Positions 34,049 through 46,869 of a stretch of 64,000 nucleotides of DNA are shown here, piece after piece. This DNA is from Spongilla lacustris (Eukaryota > Porifera > Demospongiae > Spongillida > Spongillidae): contig OX442437.1 in the NCBI GenBank assembly GCA_949361645.1, forward strand, positions 5,908,026 to 5,972,025, in the 5' to 3' direction. The first letter of the stretch is position 1; each line of letters begins with the position of its first letter. The notes beneath the pieces were generated by a model. It was not told the DNA's origin. It saw nothing but the letters and a program-made list of their open reading frames with translations, and did no database searches. The position numbers were made by a program, and so were the translations under genes.

Positions 34049-34849
34049 AATGTGTGTGTGCCAGTGTGTCCTATGTACCGACTAGTTGTTTTGCTTTTTT
34101 TTTGTTTCATTTTATAGCCCCATGCAAAAAGATTTATACCTATATAGTAATGTACCACGAAGTGGGAGCAAATAACGTTTTCTTGAACTTGCTAAATGCA
34201 GGTCTGTAAAATTCATAATTGCATAATCCCTTGTTCATTTGCTTTTTACTTCAATTGTTGCATACAAATCCTACACCACTAATTAATTTTTATCATTATC
34301 TTGTTTCATTCACCTTTTATTTCTATACAGCACAATGCAATGGCTAAAAGTCCACCTCTAATGCAGACACAAGGCAGTTGGTTCAGAAAAGTAAAACTAA
34401 ATCAGTTAAATTTACAAAAATTTGGTTATGTCCATAAACTCTGTACATGTATACTTCATTCCTATCATAAAGAAAATCATTTCAATATTCCTTGCTATGA
34501 TGGAAAAATGGCAAAATATATTTTTTTCCCTATTTAATATTAATGACTTTGACAAGGTGATTACAGCATCAATAGTCTAGAATGGCTATACGAATATGTC
34601 ACAGTAAATTTAAAAGTGCAAAAATAAAACAAAAGATGCAGTATCAATTCACTGGCAATCTTAACAACTAAATAAATCAGTGTATTACATTATAGCATGG
34701 TATACTGACAGTGATAACGTTTAAAAACAGAATCTTTTTCAAAACCATTTTTCAGATCAAATTAAATATGCCCCTGCCAAATGACGCTTATTCTAACACA
34801 TTATCAAAACATCAATATATACCTGCAATCTAAGCATATCTTTCCACTT
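31746..34849. other. No gene seen; simple repeats and one dispersed repeat
   Basis: Mostly AT-rich non-coding DNA. 32870-32970 is a CpG-rich patch and 33476-33508 is a poly-G run. 33600-33725 is a dispersed repeat also found at 45345-45485 and 50965-51072. 33990-34045 is a TG array. A - strand frame at 33002-32742 (Arg/Ser-rich) has no recognisable relative. Confidence 0.5.
33600..33725. repeat. Dispersed repeat, copy 1 (TTACGGAGCGTGTACGTA family)
   Basis: Shares CTTACCTCGATAA, GAAGGCAG, ATGATTAGTTTACGGAGCGT and GTACGTACCGTGA with 45345-45485 and 50965-51072 in the same orientation. Confidence 0.8.
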
Positions 34850-35376
34850 TCTTTTCAGCTTTTGAATAATCATTTTCAAGTTTGTATTTCTTGGCACACA
34901 CTGAAATCACTGCCAAACTAATGCTCTTAATTTACACCACCACTTGTTGAGTCAGTAGAACAATATTTCTACAAACATTGGTGTTAAAGTAATTCATTGG
35001 AGAAAGATAACAGTATTAACATAATGGCCACACATAGCTAGTGCTTACAGCTGCAACTTGGAAGCCCATCTGTGAGGGCTTTTGATTTTTTTTTTCCTCT
35101 GTGCGCTATGTCGCTAAATAACCATGCATGTCAACCCTAGAGTAGCATTGACATGCGTGTAAATGAAACCTGCATGGCATCAGATCTTGGTGGGTGGTGG
35201 TTAAATTATGGACACAAAGCCAAAGGTATGTGCATCAGAATGAGCTATAGAACATAATAAAAGTACCTTGTACAAGTTCCACTCCACACACATGCGGTTT
35301 GCATCTCAGTGCACACCCACCAATCCTTAACTGGTCATGTTCTGTACTGTGTTTGTTCTACTGGCATTCAAATATA

Positions 35377-35640
35377 TTAGTTCAAAAAAAAAATTGTATA
35401 TTGGTAGAGACTTCCACTCCATCCTTCCTGTTTAAATGGAACTGGGTGAAGAGGTGCTGCTTCCTTCACAAATTTGGCATAATTTGCTGTCTGACAACCC
35501 TCACAAGTTTGGACAAAATTTGATACATCTTTCCACAGGAATTTCCAATAGAACCTCTTCGCAATCTTTTTGTATGTTTTATCTCGCCCCAAATGGCCTG
35601 ACTATGATCTTATCATCTATTATACGCTTGAATAATTTCG
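35377..35640 (-). mobile_element. Ty3/gypsy integrase zinc-domain fragment
   Basis: On the - strand it reads GRDKTYKKIAKRFYW, LWKDVSNFVQTCEGCQTAN and EAAPLHPVPFK, the H2C2 zinc-binding part of a gypsy integrase. Only this segment survives. Confidence 0.72.
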
Positions 35641-36227
35641 AAATTTCTTTCACATTTCATGCATCATTATTAAGAGAGAGAGTGGGAGAGAGGGGGAGAG
35701 GGGAGAGAATCTATCAGTAAAACTAGATGCAATAGGTGGGCATGCATACATTTATGTCAATTTATGATATTTTTGAGAGTTATTCAAGTAAAGTGAAAAA
35801 TGATTTTTTTCTTCATTGGTTCATTATTTGTTCGACCACAATTTACATTTGTTATTGAAGTTTGCAGCCCATTAAACAAAACAGCAAGGACTGTTGCTAG
35901 GCAATATTCAATGTGATAGGTGCAAAAGGGCATTGTACAGGAGATCCTTGTAATCTGGCAAAGACGTCTCACAATTAAGCAACATGGTTTTCTAATTTGG
36001 AAGAAAGAGGCAGAGATCGTGATCTCAGGATCAAAAATGTTATTGCATTAGATATTATCAACACAATATGTTACAAGACTATTTCACTGCACTACTGTAC
36101 CTAGTACTAGGTACTAGAGTGGTTCAAAACGTTCACTATTCTGAGGATCCTTTTAGCAGTTCCTGGATGAAGAAAATTCAAATACATACAAACTAGTCTA
36201 AACTAGTCAGTCATCAACTGAACCACA

Positions 36228-38339
36228 CTACTTTTCTGCATTTAAAATTGCATTTCGCTTGGCTATGAAAGCCTTGGCTTTGCCCAGCATTGCACCCCAG
36301 GTGGAGGAGCTTTGAGGCATTCTGCCATCATTTGGTTGGCGCTGAATGGTAATGATATACTCAGGGTAGGCTTTGAACTTTTCATACAAGATTATCTCAC
36401 GGAAAAGCATACTCGACTCAGGAACATTAGACATACTTTCTACAAGGACAGAGTCATATGGGAGATCTAGATTGGTGTCTTGTTCAGGTTTCCTTAACTT
36501 ACACATTTCTTCCTTTTTTAAAATAATAATCTGAGCATTGCCCAAGACAGCTCGATACACGAGTATTCTAGCGACATTTTCATTTGTACATTTGCATTTT
36601 TCCAGACACTCTTCACAATTCTGACATTTTGTATAGAGAAAGGACTTCCTAGCATCCTCAGCAAGGTAGAAGCCATAACCAAAAAACCCACTCCCCATTC
36701 TTGGATCATATCCAGGTGCTATGGTCAAATATTTATCAATGGTGTGACAGTCGGTTCCATGAAACAACCAGTATTCATTGACAGGGTTCTCTAGATCTGA
36801 GTCATGACAAGGCGTCAGCATTGGATATTGAGCCAAACGATTGCGTAATTCACATTGGACAAGAGACTCGTGACGACGCTGCTGATGGATGGTAGCTGCT
36901 TTGAAGTCTTTTGGATCAAGCCTTTTATAGCAATCTATCAGTTTCTGACGCTCAAAGCAGTAGGCATCCCAAAGTTGCCGGTTCTCTAACCTTTCTATCT
37001 GCAAGACTTGAAAAACATACTTTTTAGCACGTTTAAAAAATACATCATCCCTTTCTTGCTTGGTCTTTCCTATTTCTCAAAAATTGCACATCAAACCAGC
37101 TATGACTTGATACTCCTCACTAGAAGGGTTGAGCATAACACGACGGTTTTGAGAAATAAAAGAATAGTCTGTCTGCCAATACTCAGGAATATTACTGTCA
37201 ATACGGATTTGGTTTCTATATTTACGTTGTTCTATCTCGAGTTTCTTTATACCTTCTGCTAGTTTCTGCTGAGCAAGGTCTTTGGCATGTATTGCCTTTT
37301 GCTTTTGCTCCTGTTCATTACACAGCTTATGAGACACAGACAAAAATCTTTCCTCAATTTCATGAACTTGCTGGCTTGAAATGGTCTGAATTTGTTTCAA
37401 TTCTTCTTGGAATTTACTTTGGAGTTGAGCCATCTGTTCTCGGTGATCACTCTCCATTCTATTAATGATAAATTTCCAGTAAGCACGCTCCTTCTCAGCA
37501 GCTTCAGTGAGTTGGTTGCTAAAACTTTCTTCAGATGGAACATTCCTTACTTCTGGTGTTGGCTCTGTAGTTTTTGACATAGCAGCTCCGTTTTGAGAGT
37601 TGGTGTTTGTTGGAACAGAGGTACTTGGCTCAGGAGAGACTATCACTGATTGAGGACGAGAAACCTGAGGTTTATCAATAACTGCTTGTGACAGTTTATC
37701 ACCTGTGTTGGGTTTTGATGCAGAGCTTTGGCTTCGTGGTTGTACCCACCCCTTAGGTAGCTTTTCACTCTGCTGGCCTTCTGGTACCTTCTGGTAGAGC
37801 ACCACTGTACAATTTGGTAAGCTGAAACAAAAGGTAGCTATAGATTTGAAGTATGTATTCCAATCTCCCAAAGCAGTTCCACAACCAATTCGCCAAGGAA
37901 AAGCAAAACTAATCTTTGGTTGATTAACTGATGATTGGAAATTTACTTTTGAAAGTGACTTCAAGCACTTCTCAAACAGCTCCAGACGCAATGCTGATGA
38001 GTCATCATCATCTTGTGTTGCTAAAGAAGTCTGGCTATCAGTTGGTGGACCAGGGTATATTTGAGCATACAGATTGACAACATACTTCTTGGCATTGGGA
38101 GCAATCTCATAAACACCAACTGTGCCAGGCTCAATAAAAGCCATGGCAACACCTCCTCCTCGGGACTCCTGGTATCTTGTTTGGTAAACATTGCTGCAAG
38201 GATATTTCTCAAAGATCAGTTTAGCAAGACCCCCAGCATCAACATCACAACAATGACACTGATGGACCAGAACATCTTCAGTAGATTCAAGTATATCTCC
38301 TATTTTCATAGAGAGGTTCGGAGGAAGCTGCTTTGCCAT
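36228..38339 (-). pseudogene. Macro-PARP copy P2, one in-frame stop
   Basis: Same architecture as P1. The frame from the ATG at 38339 runs through the macro domain and coiled coil and into the start of the catalytic domain, where at 37079-37077 the Arg codon of GNF-R-EIG is TGA. P1 and P3 have CGA there, so a single C-to-T transition explains it. The rest is in the same frame to the end and keeps all three triad residues (LFHGTD, GYGFYLAED, REIILYEKF). The Cys cluster has one extra Cys (KCQNCEECLEKCKC). Either a very young pseudogene, a segregating null allele, or a stop that is read through. Confidence 0.85.
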
Positions 38340-38580
38340 ACTGAATTCAGAGTGGCTTCTTCTATTAGCGATTAGGTACTCTAAAAATAGGAAATAAAAA
38401 AGTTTCAACATAATCTTTATTACTCAGTATGTTTTAGTTCTTGGCCAGGCATGCAAAAATGTAATGCAACTATAATTTAGCAGACTTTTTCAGCTCATTC
38501 ACAAGTCAGAACACATGTCTATTTAAGCCAGCATGTAGATTTGGCACCCATAAACTTTTATCCAGTGCTGACCTTTATAA

Positions 38581-41500
38581 TTAGTCCTCACCTCCCACAT
38601 TTCACAAAGAGAATTTATGGCTCAATTACACAATATGGTAGCAGCACAAGGCAGTCCTTGTAGGACGGCTCAGCGAATGAAAGTGTGGTTGTTCAATAAT
38701 GTCAGTCATAGCATGGATTGTGATCTATCATCGGGTATATGCCTAAGTGATACACGTACTATAGTGATCAGCCAGAGAAGAAGTGATGGTGGAATGAATG
38801 TTCTGGTGGTCAGACCCTCCCCCCTCCCTCAATGAATAATTATACTTCATTGTTCATAAAGGAAACTCACCTTAGCCCCCCCCCCCCCCCCCCCTCCCCT
38901 CGCACAATTTCTAAAATTGATCATGGGCACTTTCATCCATCAAATGTGTATAAACCCAGGTTACAGCTATGTTTACTTGCAACTGCATCACTACACAAAT
39001 GGCAGTTATTTCATAATTCAATCCATAAACTATAATTCATATAAACAACTTGAAATATGAAGCAGGTATTTTGATTGCACTATGAAGCTGCACTAGAAGA
39101 TCACTGAATCTATGTGCATAAATGCATGCATATCCAAATGGCAGAACTATGATAATAATCATGCAGGCACAACTTGCATACATGTGCTACACAAAGCAGG
39201 GAGAGGGTAGGGAGCCCCCTACACCAAAGGTTGACTACTAAAATATAGTCTGATAATCAGCAATACATGTGTACTTGCAGTATATTTAACTTGTTGCTAG
39301 CACATTCCTATAGGCAATTATTCTATGTTCATGGGTGGGGAGATGTACACCTATAGCCAATCTGTTTAACTCTCGGTCCAAAATCCACCTTGCAAAGTTA
39401 TAAAGAGGCAAATGTAAGGGAAAACCATATCCCGGGGTGTTCATGATATCCCAGGATGGAATGACTGCCCTGGTCACTGTATCCTAGGATCTAGTGTGAC
39501 CACCTTAAAATTTTTAGTTTGGTTATGTAATGTATAAGTTTATTAGTTTTATAACTACACTACAAAGCCACACTATCGACTAATTTATATGTAAGTAGAT
39601 CTAGTAAAGTGGTTGTGCCATTTTGAGCAGAATTCTACTGTAGTGGCTGAAGTACTGTGATACAACTATTGAAGTTGATAACTTGAAGCGGACTTTGGAT
39701 ATTTTGATTTACGAGGGTTTTGATAAAATTACTTAACTGCTTACAATAACTTACGATTTTCTATGCAAGATATCAAATGGTTAATTAATTTCAATCCTGA
39801 GTTATACTGATTTAAAAGTGTTGTGTTCTCCCAGTATTATTAACCTGTGAACTGCTTGCAAGCATTCATCTCAGGCTATCCGACGTCATCGTCTAGATAT
39901 TCTCTTTAAAATGGTGTCACTAAGTGATTTTTGTTTCAAGTCCTGTGTGCACCCTTGTGAGAAAAAGCTTACAAGGAACAAGAACATGTGCACAAAATCA
40001 TTATTAAGAATCTGAAACCATGCTATCCTTCTGCGTACAACACAGTGGGATTTGGTCACAAAAAAAGCATTGGATGCCAGGACACAAAGGCTATTAGTTC
40101 ATAGAAGAATAGTTAATGGCAGCCCCCAATCTATTTTGAGCATCTTTGTCTCTTTGACTGTAGTTCATGGTATAGAAAATCAATTAGAGATTAATACCAT
40201 TGTTCACAACTGTCAATAATAGCATATGCTCCTTCTGACCCTTCCTATTGCTACTAGTTTCCATATACATGTACTTCTTTGCATCACAACACAATTGTGC
40301 TCCAAAGCAGATTCTTTGCTCCATCAGTGTATATCTCAACTTTAGCTCACCATAAGCCCTTTCCTTTCCTTGAAGGTCTGTTTGAAGCTGACTTTCTTTT
40401 ACCTGAAGTGTTTAAGGAGACAGGTAATCAACCACCCACAACCACCCACAGTTTGTAACTACAGCTCTACAATGTTATTGCAGCTGGGCCTCAAATTATG
40501 CATTATTTAACACAGATATGAAGAACTGATTAAAGCATTCTTACTGGGATGCAGCTGCTACATGTATACATACAACCTTATGTATGAGACTGAAAACTGC
40601 ATGTACATGTAGTTATTTTGTACTTCATTGTTATAAATCTTCATAATGTACTCTGACTTTGTGAAACCTTCACAAAAATTATCATATCAGTTATATTATT
40701 TGTGCACAGTACAATAGTACTCATTACAATATGCCCCAAAATTTGCTAGTAACAATATTAATGATGCCAATGAATCATTGTATTTTATTTATCATGCACT
40801 TACCTATGCATGTACATATAGTAATGTCACCTACTATTTGTTGTAATCATGATGCAAAGTAAGCTACCATGGTTCTTAATCAATTAGATCCATTGATAGG
40901 GGCACTTTGTTTTATAACTCGGTGATCTTATAATCGAACACCCACTTTAGTGCCACCCACTGTAGTGCTAAGGTGTTTCTTTGCAATGCAATGGCATTAG
41001 TTGGTCAGTAGAGATACTTGCTTGCTACACGTAGGTCTAAAGAGATTTCAGCACAATCCATGTACCTTTGAGGTAAATGGACGACGACATTTCAAAGTGT
41101 TTTTAATACGTGCAACATTTTTTACTACAAAACGGACAAACATCGTGAAATTCTTGCTAGCTAAAAATAATACACTGCTCAATGTAATTCCATATGCTAG
41201 TTTATGCTACTATTTGCTTAATAAAATCTGGCCCCAGACTTGTGTTAACATGTATATCAATTGCATAATGCCTACAGGGCCTACAGGACTTTTTGTTGTT
41301 GACCCAATTGCTTAACCCACATCCATTCAAAGTACACCAAATACAGAAAAAAATCTTTTTTTTTTCGATACATGACAAATGTGCAATTATGCAATTACAA
41401 TGTAATTGTATTACAGAAGCACATAAGGTCATTCGTTTTTGAGGTGGAAGATGTTTGAAAGTTTCCACTTTGAGACCTTCATTTTCTCCATGTTATAAAC

Positions 41501-41979
41501 TGTTAGTCATGCAAAGCAGGTCACATCAACAAGACACTTTAGACATCCATCTGATTGGATTACATTAATGTGGCAGTGCTTTAAAACCCTATGGACCTGA
41601 TAGATAATTATAACCATTTTTAAAATTATATCTAAGTTTAAAAAAAGATATACAAATTTCTTGCCCCATTATGCCTGCAACCAACTGATCGTGACCAATG
41701 AGATTCAAGCTTAGTGAAGAATGCTCCAAAATCTAACCGTGCCAGTCCATTTCCTTCCCAGATTAATGTGTGGATTGCTGAATTGAATGACCTTAGCTAA
41801 GGCAGGTTTGGCTTTATTTAGTACAAAACAAATTGTTGGATATGTTAGGTTGCAAATGTCTCTGATTGTGATGTAGAATGTGTTTTACCAAGCTCAAAGC
41901 ACCGGGGTCATCGCAATAAGCCTGTTCCAAGATACCCTCTGTGACCAGTGCTATACAATAACATGCATATACAGCCAAG
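38581..41979. other. No gene seen
   Basis: AT-rich. There is a C run at 38878-38894. The frames present are short; one at 39477-39286 (-) encodes WDIMNTPGYGFPLHL but resembles nothing I know. 39830-40440 looks like faded coding sequence, but no motif is readable. Confidence 0.45.
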
Positions 41980-42082
41980 CAGGGTTGCCGCGATATATCG
42001 CGGTTACATAGACTTCTATGGGCGGTTAATGGTTAACCGCCCATAGAAGTCTATGTAACCGCGATATATCGCGGCAACCCTG
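41980..42082. mobile_element. Palindromic hAT-like MITE with perfect 8-bp target duplication
   Basis: Two perfect 50-bp arms (41980-42029 and 42033-42082) around a 3-nt loop. It begins CAGGGTTGCC and ends GGCAACCCTG, and is flanked on both sides by CAGCCAAG (41972-41979 and 42083-42090). The 8-bp duplication and CAGGG ends are typical of hAT-type elements. Each arm contains the palindrome CCGCGATATATCGCGG. Confidence 0.92.
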
Positions 42083-42206
42083 CAGCCAAGTACGGTAGGA
42101 ACAATGTAATGGCAGGATGTGACCATGTGTAACACCCTACTGTACACATGGTCACACCTTACATTATACATGCATGTCACACCTACAGTAAAATACATGG
42201 ACCAAG

Positions 42207-42597
42207 TCAAAAACTATTTTTGGTGGGGATGGGGGGGGGGGGGGGGGTTATGAGGCAGAAGGCTGAACGGACATCTAAACCTTGGCAGCCGATCACAAAC
42301 CAAACATTAGAATACACTTTGCCCCCCCACTTTAGTACAAGGAGAGGCAAGTGGCTTCTATGTCGATTGTTTGTGCGGCCATAGGGCAGTTTATTGTACA
42401 TGTAGCTGACATGGTGTCAACGGAACACATGCAAGTACAAAGGTGAGCAAAGTGCAGGGTCGATACTGTCTTTCATGCTGCATCTGGATGGTTCTACAGG
42501 AGATATCTGTAGTGAACAATTAAGTTCACTGCACTAGTCGATGCTCTAGAGTGGATGATTCGCCTAAGAGGTGTGACTCACATAGCCCTATGAAAGC
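42207..42597. other. No gene seen; poly-G run at 42229-42247
   Basis: Mixed sequence leading into the pogo-like remnant. Confidence 0.5.
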
Positions 42598-42960
42598 CCT
42601 ATAAATGATACAACAAGGTAAAACAGAAAGGGAAGTCGCTGAGAAGTTCAAAGTGTCAAAGAGACAGGTGCACTGAATTAGAAAAGGAATAGAAGAGGCT
42701 GCTAAGGGAGGCGCTGTTCCTACAGGATCAAAAGTGTTATCACCGATGGGGAGATACAACACAGTGGATGGAGTAATTTATCATCGGTTTTGTTTTTATA
42801 CTTAACCCTCAGGTGCCTCTTCCCATCAGTCGTGCTGCACTTCAGATGCGTATGTTATACAAAGCAGAGCTTTCAAACTTTTAAAGCATCAAAAGGTTGG
42901 TTTGATGGAAGGCACCAGTGCTACTGCATTCCTAGGATTTATATTGAGGGCTCACAATTA
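42598..42960 (+). mobile_element. pogo/Tigger-like transposase N-terminal remnant
   Basis: The frame from 42605 reads QQGKTEREVAEKFKVSKRQV, a helix-turn-helix, then a stop, then KGIEEAAKGG and MGRYNTVDG. Further on in other frames are LPISRAALQ and KASKGWFDGRHQ, which match the CENP-B-type second DNA-binding region (PISRAAL and KAS.GW) of pogo-family transposases. No DDE domain follows here. Confidence 0.65.
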
Positions 42961-43129
42961 AGCCAATAATAGTAGAACACATATACAGGTACATACATGT
43001 ATATATGAATACATGAAAACATGCAAGTCAACAAGTTGTACATCAGTGTACAAACATAAGGGATTCTGCTGGCACAAACAAGCACACCTTATGATGATGG
43101 CTTGCTTTTCATAATTCAGGTTAACTAAC

Positions 43130-44780
43130 CATTGCTATCCTGGCATCCTCCAGCTGTCCCTTCAGTCCACTGCATGTCTGCTCAAGGTCCCTGTTCTCCT
43201 TCTGGAGCCTCCCAATACAATCCTACAACACATACATGGTAATGAGAGTAAAAAGGTACATACAATGCATGGAAACACTGAATACTAACTACATGGTACA
43301 TGTAAGTACCAACTGTGTGTACTACACACAATGTCACAATGGAGTAAAAATGTACAATGGAATGATAGATGACACTATTATATGCTAGTCCAGTCTTGCA
43401 ATAGATGCATCTTTTAGTTCCAAAATTGTGGGTGTGCCTACCCACACACACACACACAATGTAGTAAACTAGGTAATTTACTTACATAATTAACACCACT
43501 GCTTGATGAAGTTAATGGTACACTGTACACCCCTCCCCTATCTCACATGCACCCCCTTCTTGCCAATGATGCCTACTTGAAACAGCTTTGGACCTACTGC
43601 TGTCTATGTATGTTACATGCAGAGTACTACCCTTTGTTACTCTTTGGGAGCAATATTAAGAGAGTTACAGGTAAATTTTAAATTTATTCTTGGAAGTCTG
43701 AAATATCCTCTATAAATGCATTGAGAACTGATCAGCCTGTCTCTAATTTTAAATTAACCATACATTTCAAGTCAAGATTTGATTGCCTTGGAAAGTGGCA
43801 AAGACATGCCGTAGGTAACCTTTTTGCAGTCCCGCCCCCCCCCCCCCCCCCCCCCCGCCCCACCCCACCCCAGAAAAATTATAAAACATTATGAAGATTC
43901 ACTGAGATACAATAAGAAATCTGAAACTACATAATTATGTAGCTACAACACTCACTGCATAATGCATAAGTTGATCATTGCACGTATCACGTAATAATTC
44001 AAGGTGACTTTATCAAATTTCGTCTGTCAGGTCACTCTGAACAGAAAAAAGTTCTATTTTCTGGTGTCAAATCACTAATCCACACGTGCTAACAACCTCA
44101 ATGCTACTTGAACACAAAATTCCACAAAAAAAGTTGCACAGAAGTGTCTTTGCATGTACATGTACGTCAAATGGCTTACACTGTATTGATCCATGCTGCC
44201 TGATTCCTGGTAAATCTACATGTACATATTTGTCATGCCCACCTCAAGATCACTCTTCATTTGTTTTGATTCTGATAGTACACCTGCTGTGTTCTGAGCA
44301 ACTCTTTCCAACTTCTGCAATCTTGTTGTCATCAGAGCCAGTCTGGAGTCCCTCTCTGCTATAGCGCTCTCTTTGGCTGCCAGCTGTGACTTAAACAGGT
44401 CACACACTGTGCAGGCCTGACTAGCTGGTGACACACTTCTCAGCTTCACCTCCAGCTCTGTGCACCTGTCTCTCTGACGCTTAACTTCATTCTGAAGGAA
44501 GCCCACCTCCGTGCTAAGCCTCTTACACTCTATTGCATGAGAATGTGGTTCACTGATAGTCACACTCTGGCTTCTGATAGCTGCCAGCTCCTTCTGCAAA
44601 GACTCCACCTCGTTGGTCAGTTTCCTGTTCTGCTCCTCCAGTATCATGGTGGGCTTTGACAGTTGAGACTTAAGCTGATCAAGCTGTGCCTTGTAGCCAC
44701 TGACTACCTTAGTTAATTTCGAGGCACTTCTATCAACCGCAATCAACAGGTAATAGTTTACGCAGTGGTGCCACTGCAGT
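43130..44780 (-). CDS. Coiled-coil protein, two internal exons
   Basis: Exon 44780?-44243 and exon 43222-43130 join in frame (GT-AG, phase 0). The first gives about 165 residues of coiled coil (YKAQLDQLKSQLSKP, LTNEVESLQKELAAI, VGFLQNEVKRQRDRC), and the second continues it (GRLQKENRDLEQTCSGLKGQ). I see no start codon in the first exon; the open frame reaches a possible acceptor near 44785. Neither the first nor the last exon was found, so the gene is incomplete as annotated. The family is unknown; a centrosomal or ciliary coiled-coil protein would fit but is a guess. Confidence 0.6.
43836..43857. repeat. Poly-C run
   Basis: About 20 C within the intron of the coiled-coil gene. Confidence 0.9.
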
Positions 44781-44789
44781 TACCAGCTA

Positions 44790-45909
44790 ATGCAATTATG
44801 GAGTGCAGAGAAAACTATGAATGATCCTTATTTTCCACTGTAGCGAGGTGTTACTTTCCACTCTAGCGAGCCGGCACTGTATTAAACGTTTCATCATGCA
44901 GTGCTCAGAATGAAATGACCAGCGATCGAGGGTGATTCTTAGCCTCAACCACCAAAAGGCTGCAACTCGTCCTTACATTGAATGCGCAGCTGATTATATA
45001 AATTCAGAGCCTTGTATTATAACTCCGTGCACGCACGCACGATGGGCATGCGGCCAGATCTTCAAAGCGTAAGGGATAGGACATTACATACTCGGGACTG
45101 TCTTGTATGTTTTTAAAAGTATACATTGATGCACAGCAAACGAAGATTGTGAATTGAAGGTATATACCAACTGAACGGTAAAGACTGAACTATACAGCTA
45201 AGATGAGAATATAAAATGGTGAAATCCGAGGATACAAAATCTTTGTTATACATTAGCCTACAACTAGTAGATCTACTGGTATAGAACACAAAGCCCTGCG
45301 TGTATGTACGCTATAAAATGTCAGCGACTCAGCGGTCACACGCCATGCACGCGGTAAACATACCTCGATAAGTTAGAACGCAGAAATGCACGTACAGGAG
45401 TGCGATCCAGGCATTTATACTGCACACTGGAAGGATGCTCAAGTTACGTCCATATGATTATAGTTTACGGAGCGTGTACGTAGCGAGAACACGGAGCCTT
45501 GATGAACAGAATGTGATGAGTTAGCATGTGAGGGGGTGGTTTCATGACTTAACCGTAATAGTTGGTTGGTTACTCCATGCATAGATAGTTTCTCTAAACT
45601 ATCTATGGTTACTCATGCACAATGTAAACATGTCACTCAACAATAAAAATGCAGATTAATACAAACCCTTTGCCCGCCACGGGATATTTATATACATTTA
45701 CGGGTGGCGGCTTTTCGTGCACTGGTTTGACGCATCTACCTAAAAGCGTTACTTGATTTCGTTCGAACATGGTTGATAACAGCTATCTCACGCGTCAGCA
45801 AGCGCGCAAAGCCTGCTGCTACAGTTCGTTGGCCCACGGAACGAGCAGATGGCTAAGCGAGTTTCGTTCAACGTAGCTGATATAATTATGCTCGACGACC
45901 CTATGAACG
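44790..45909. other. Dispersed repeat and spacer; no gene seen
   Basis: 45240-45485 shares AAATCTTTGTTAT, GGTCACA.GCCAT.GCACGCGG and TTTACGGAGCGTGTACGTA with 50890-51072. 45580-45612 is a short inverted repeat (ATAGATAGTTT / AAACTATCTAT). Confidence 0.65.
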
Positions 45910-46221
45910 ATGAAGTTGAGCGACGATGAATTTGGAGGGTACATATCATGTGAAGAGATGGAAACCTGTGAAGATGCATTGAGATACCCGAACAGGAATT
46001 CATTGTCTCTGCTGACAACTTCCAGCCCACACCCACCACGCAGCTACACCCACCTACAACTACATGTACAACCCCCACAACCACATATGATACACACTGT
46101 TGATATGGCTGGCAAATTTATGCTTGACTTCTTCAAGCTGTTGTTCAGAAATGCTGCCAGGTATTTCAGTGCAGAGCAAACAAATCTTTGTGCTGACCAG
46201 TATGTAGCAGCAATACTGTGA
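45910..46221 (+). mobile_element. piggyBac-like transposase N-terminal fragment
   Basis: The open frame encodes LSDDEFGGYISCEE near its start and MLDFFKLLFRNAARYFSAEQ followed by TNLCADQY. That is the entry to the piggyBac transposase domain (PxDFFxLxF ... ETNxYA). It then stops. A Pro/His-rich stretch lies in between. No DDD triad is visible. Confidence 0.55.
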
Positions 46222-46321
46222 AACCAAAGTCCCATGCAACAATGTAGAAGCAGGTACCTCATGATGCTGCAGAAGTGAGAAAGTTTATTGCACCAATAAT
46301 TGTGATCAATGGGCCTAGTAC

Positions 46322-46580
46322 CCTTACAACACACCCATGTTCCTTTCTAAAATCACACCCATGTTCCCTCTTTACATCACACCCATCTTCCCTCCTCACA
46401 CCATACCCACATTCCCTCCTCACACCACACCCATGTTCCCTCCTTATGCCACAATCATGCATGTTCCCCCTTGCACCACATTAATGTTCCCTCCTTGCAC
46501 CACATTCATGTTCCCTCCTTGCACCACAACCATGTTCCCTCCTTGAACCACATACATGTTTCCCCCTTGCACCACAACCA
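46322..46580. repeat. ~24-bp minisatellite
   Basis: About ten units of the form CACACCCATGTTCCCTCCTT with variation (for example CTTGCACCACATTCATGTTC). Confidence 0.88.
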
Positions 46581-46604
46581 TGTTACCATTTTACACTCTG
46601 GGTT

Positions 46605-46705
46605 TTCCAAGACAGGCTTTATCCGATTAATCCAAGTCGACCTGAAGAAAAAACACCATCAGGAAATGTTCAGAATGAAACTGTGTCAAATGTTGTTATA
46701 GAGAT
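46605..46705 (+). mobile_element. Possible end of a DDE (pogo-like) transposase
   Basis: In one frame it reads LYPINPSRPEEKTPSGN, which resembles the G-I-Y-P-x-N/D-P-S tail of pogo-type transposases. Short and uncertain. Confidence 0.35.
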
Positions 46706-46869
46706 ATCTTAAGCTCTATGCGTGGACCTGATACAGTTGGTCGCAAACAAAGAAGAAAGAGGTTAAATGTGGAACCAGGAAAGAGTGTCACAGGAGATGA
46801 TATAGCTACCCCAACTGAAATATCAATATCTCACTCCCGCAGCAGTACCAGTAACTGTCAGCCTGTCAA

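Larger units (their letters stand above)
34850..38580. repeat. P2 duplication unit
   Basis: Collinear with 46870-50350 over about 3.6 kb: 3' spacer, integrase scrap, PARP gene and 5' flank. The P3 unit lacks about 190 bp (35418-35607 here). Confidence 0.85.

Noticed and set aside
39286..39477. 63-codon - strand frame
   Set aside because: Reads somewhat protein-like but has no relatives that I know and no splice context; too little to call.
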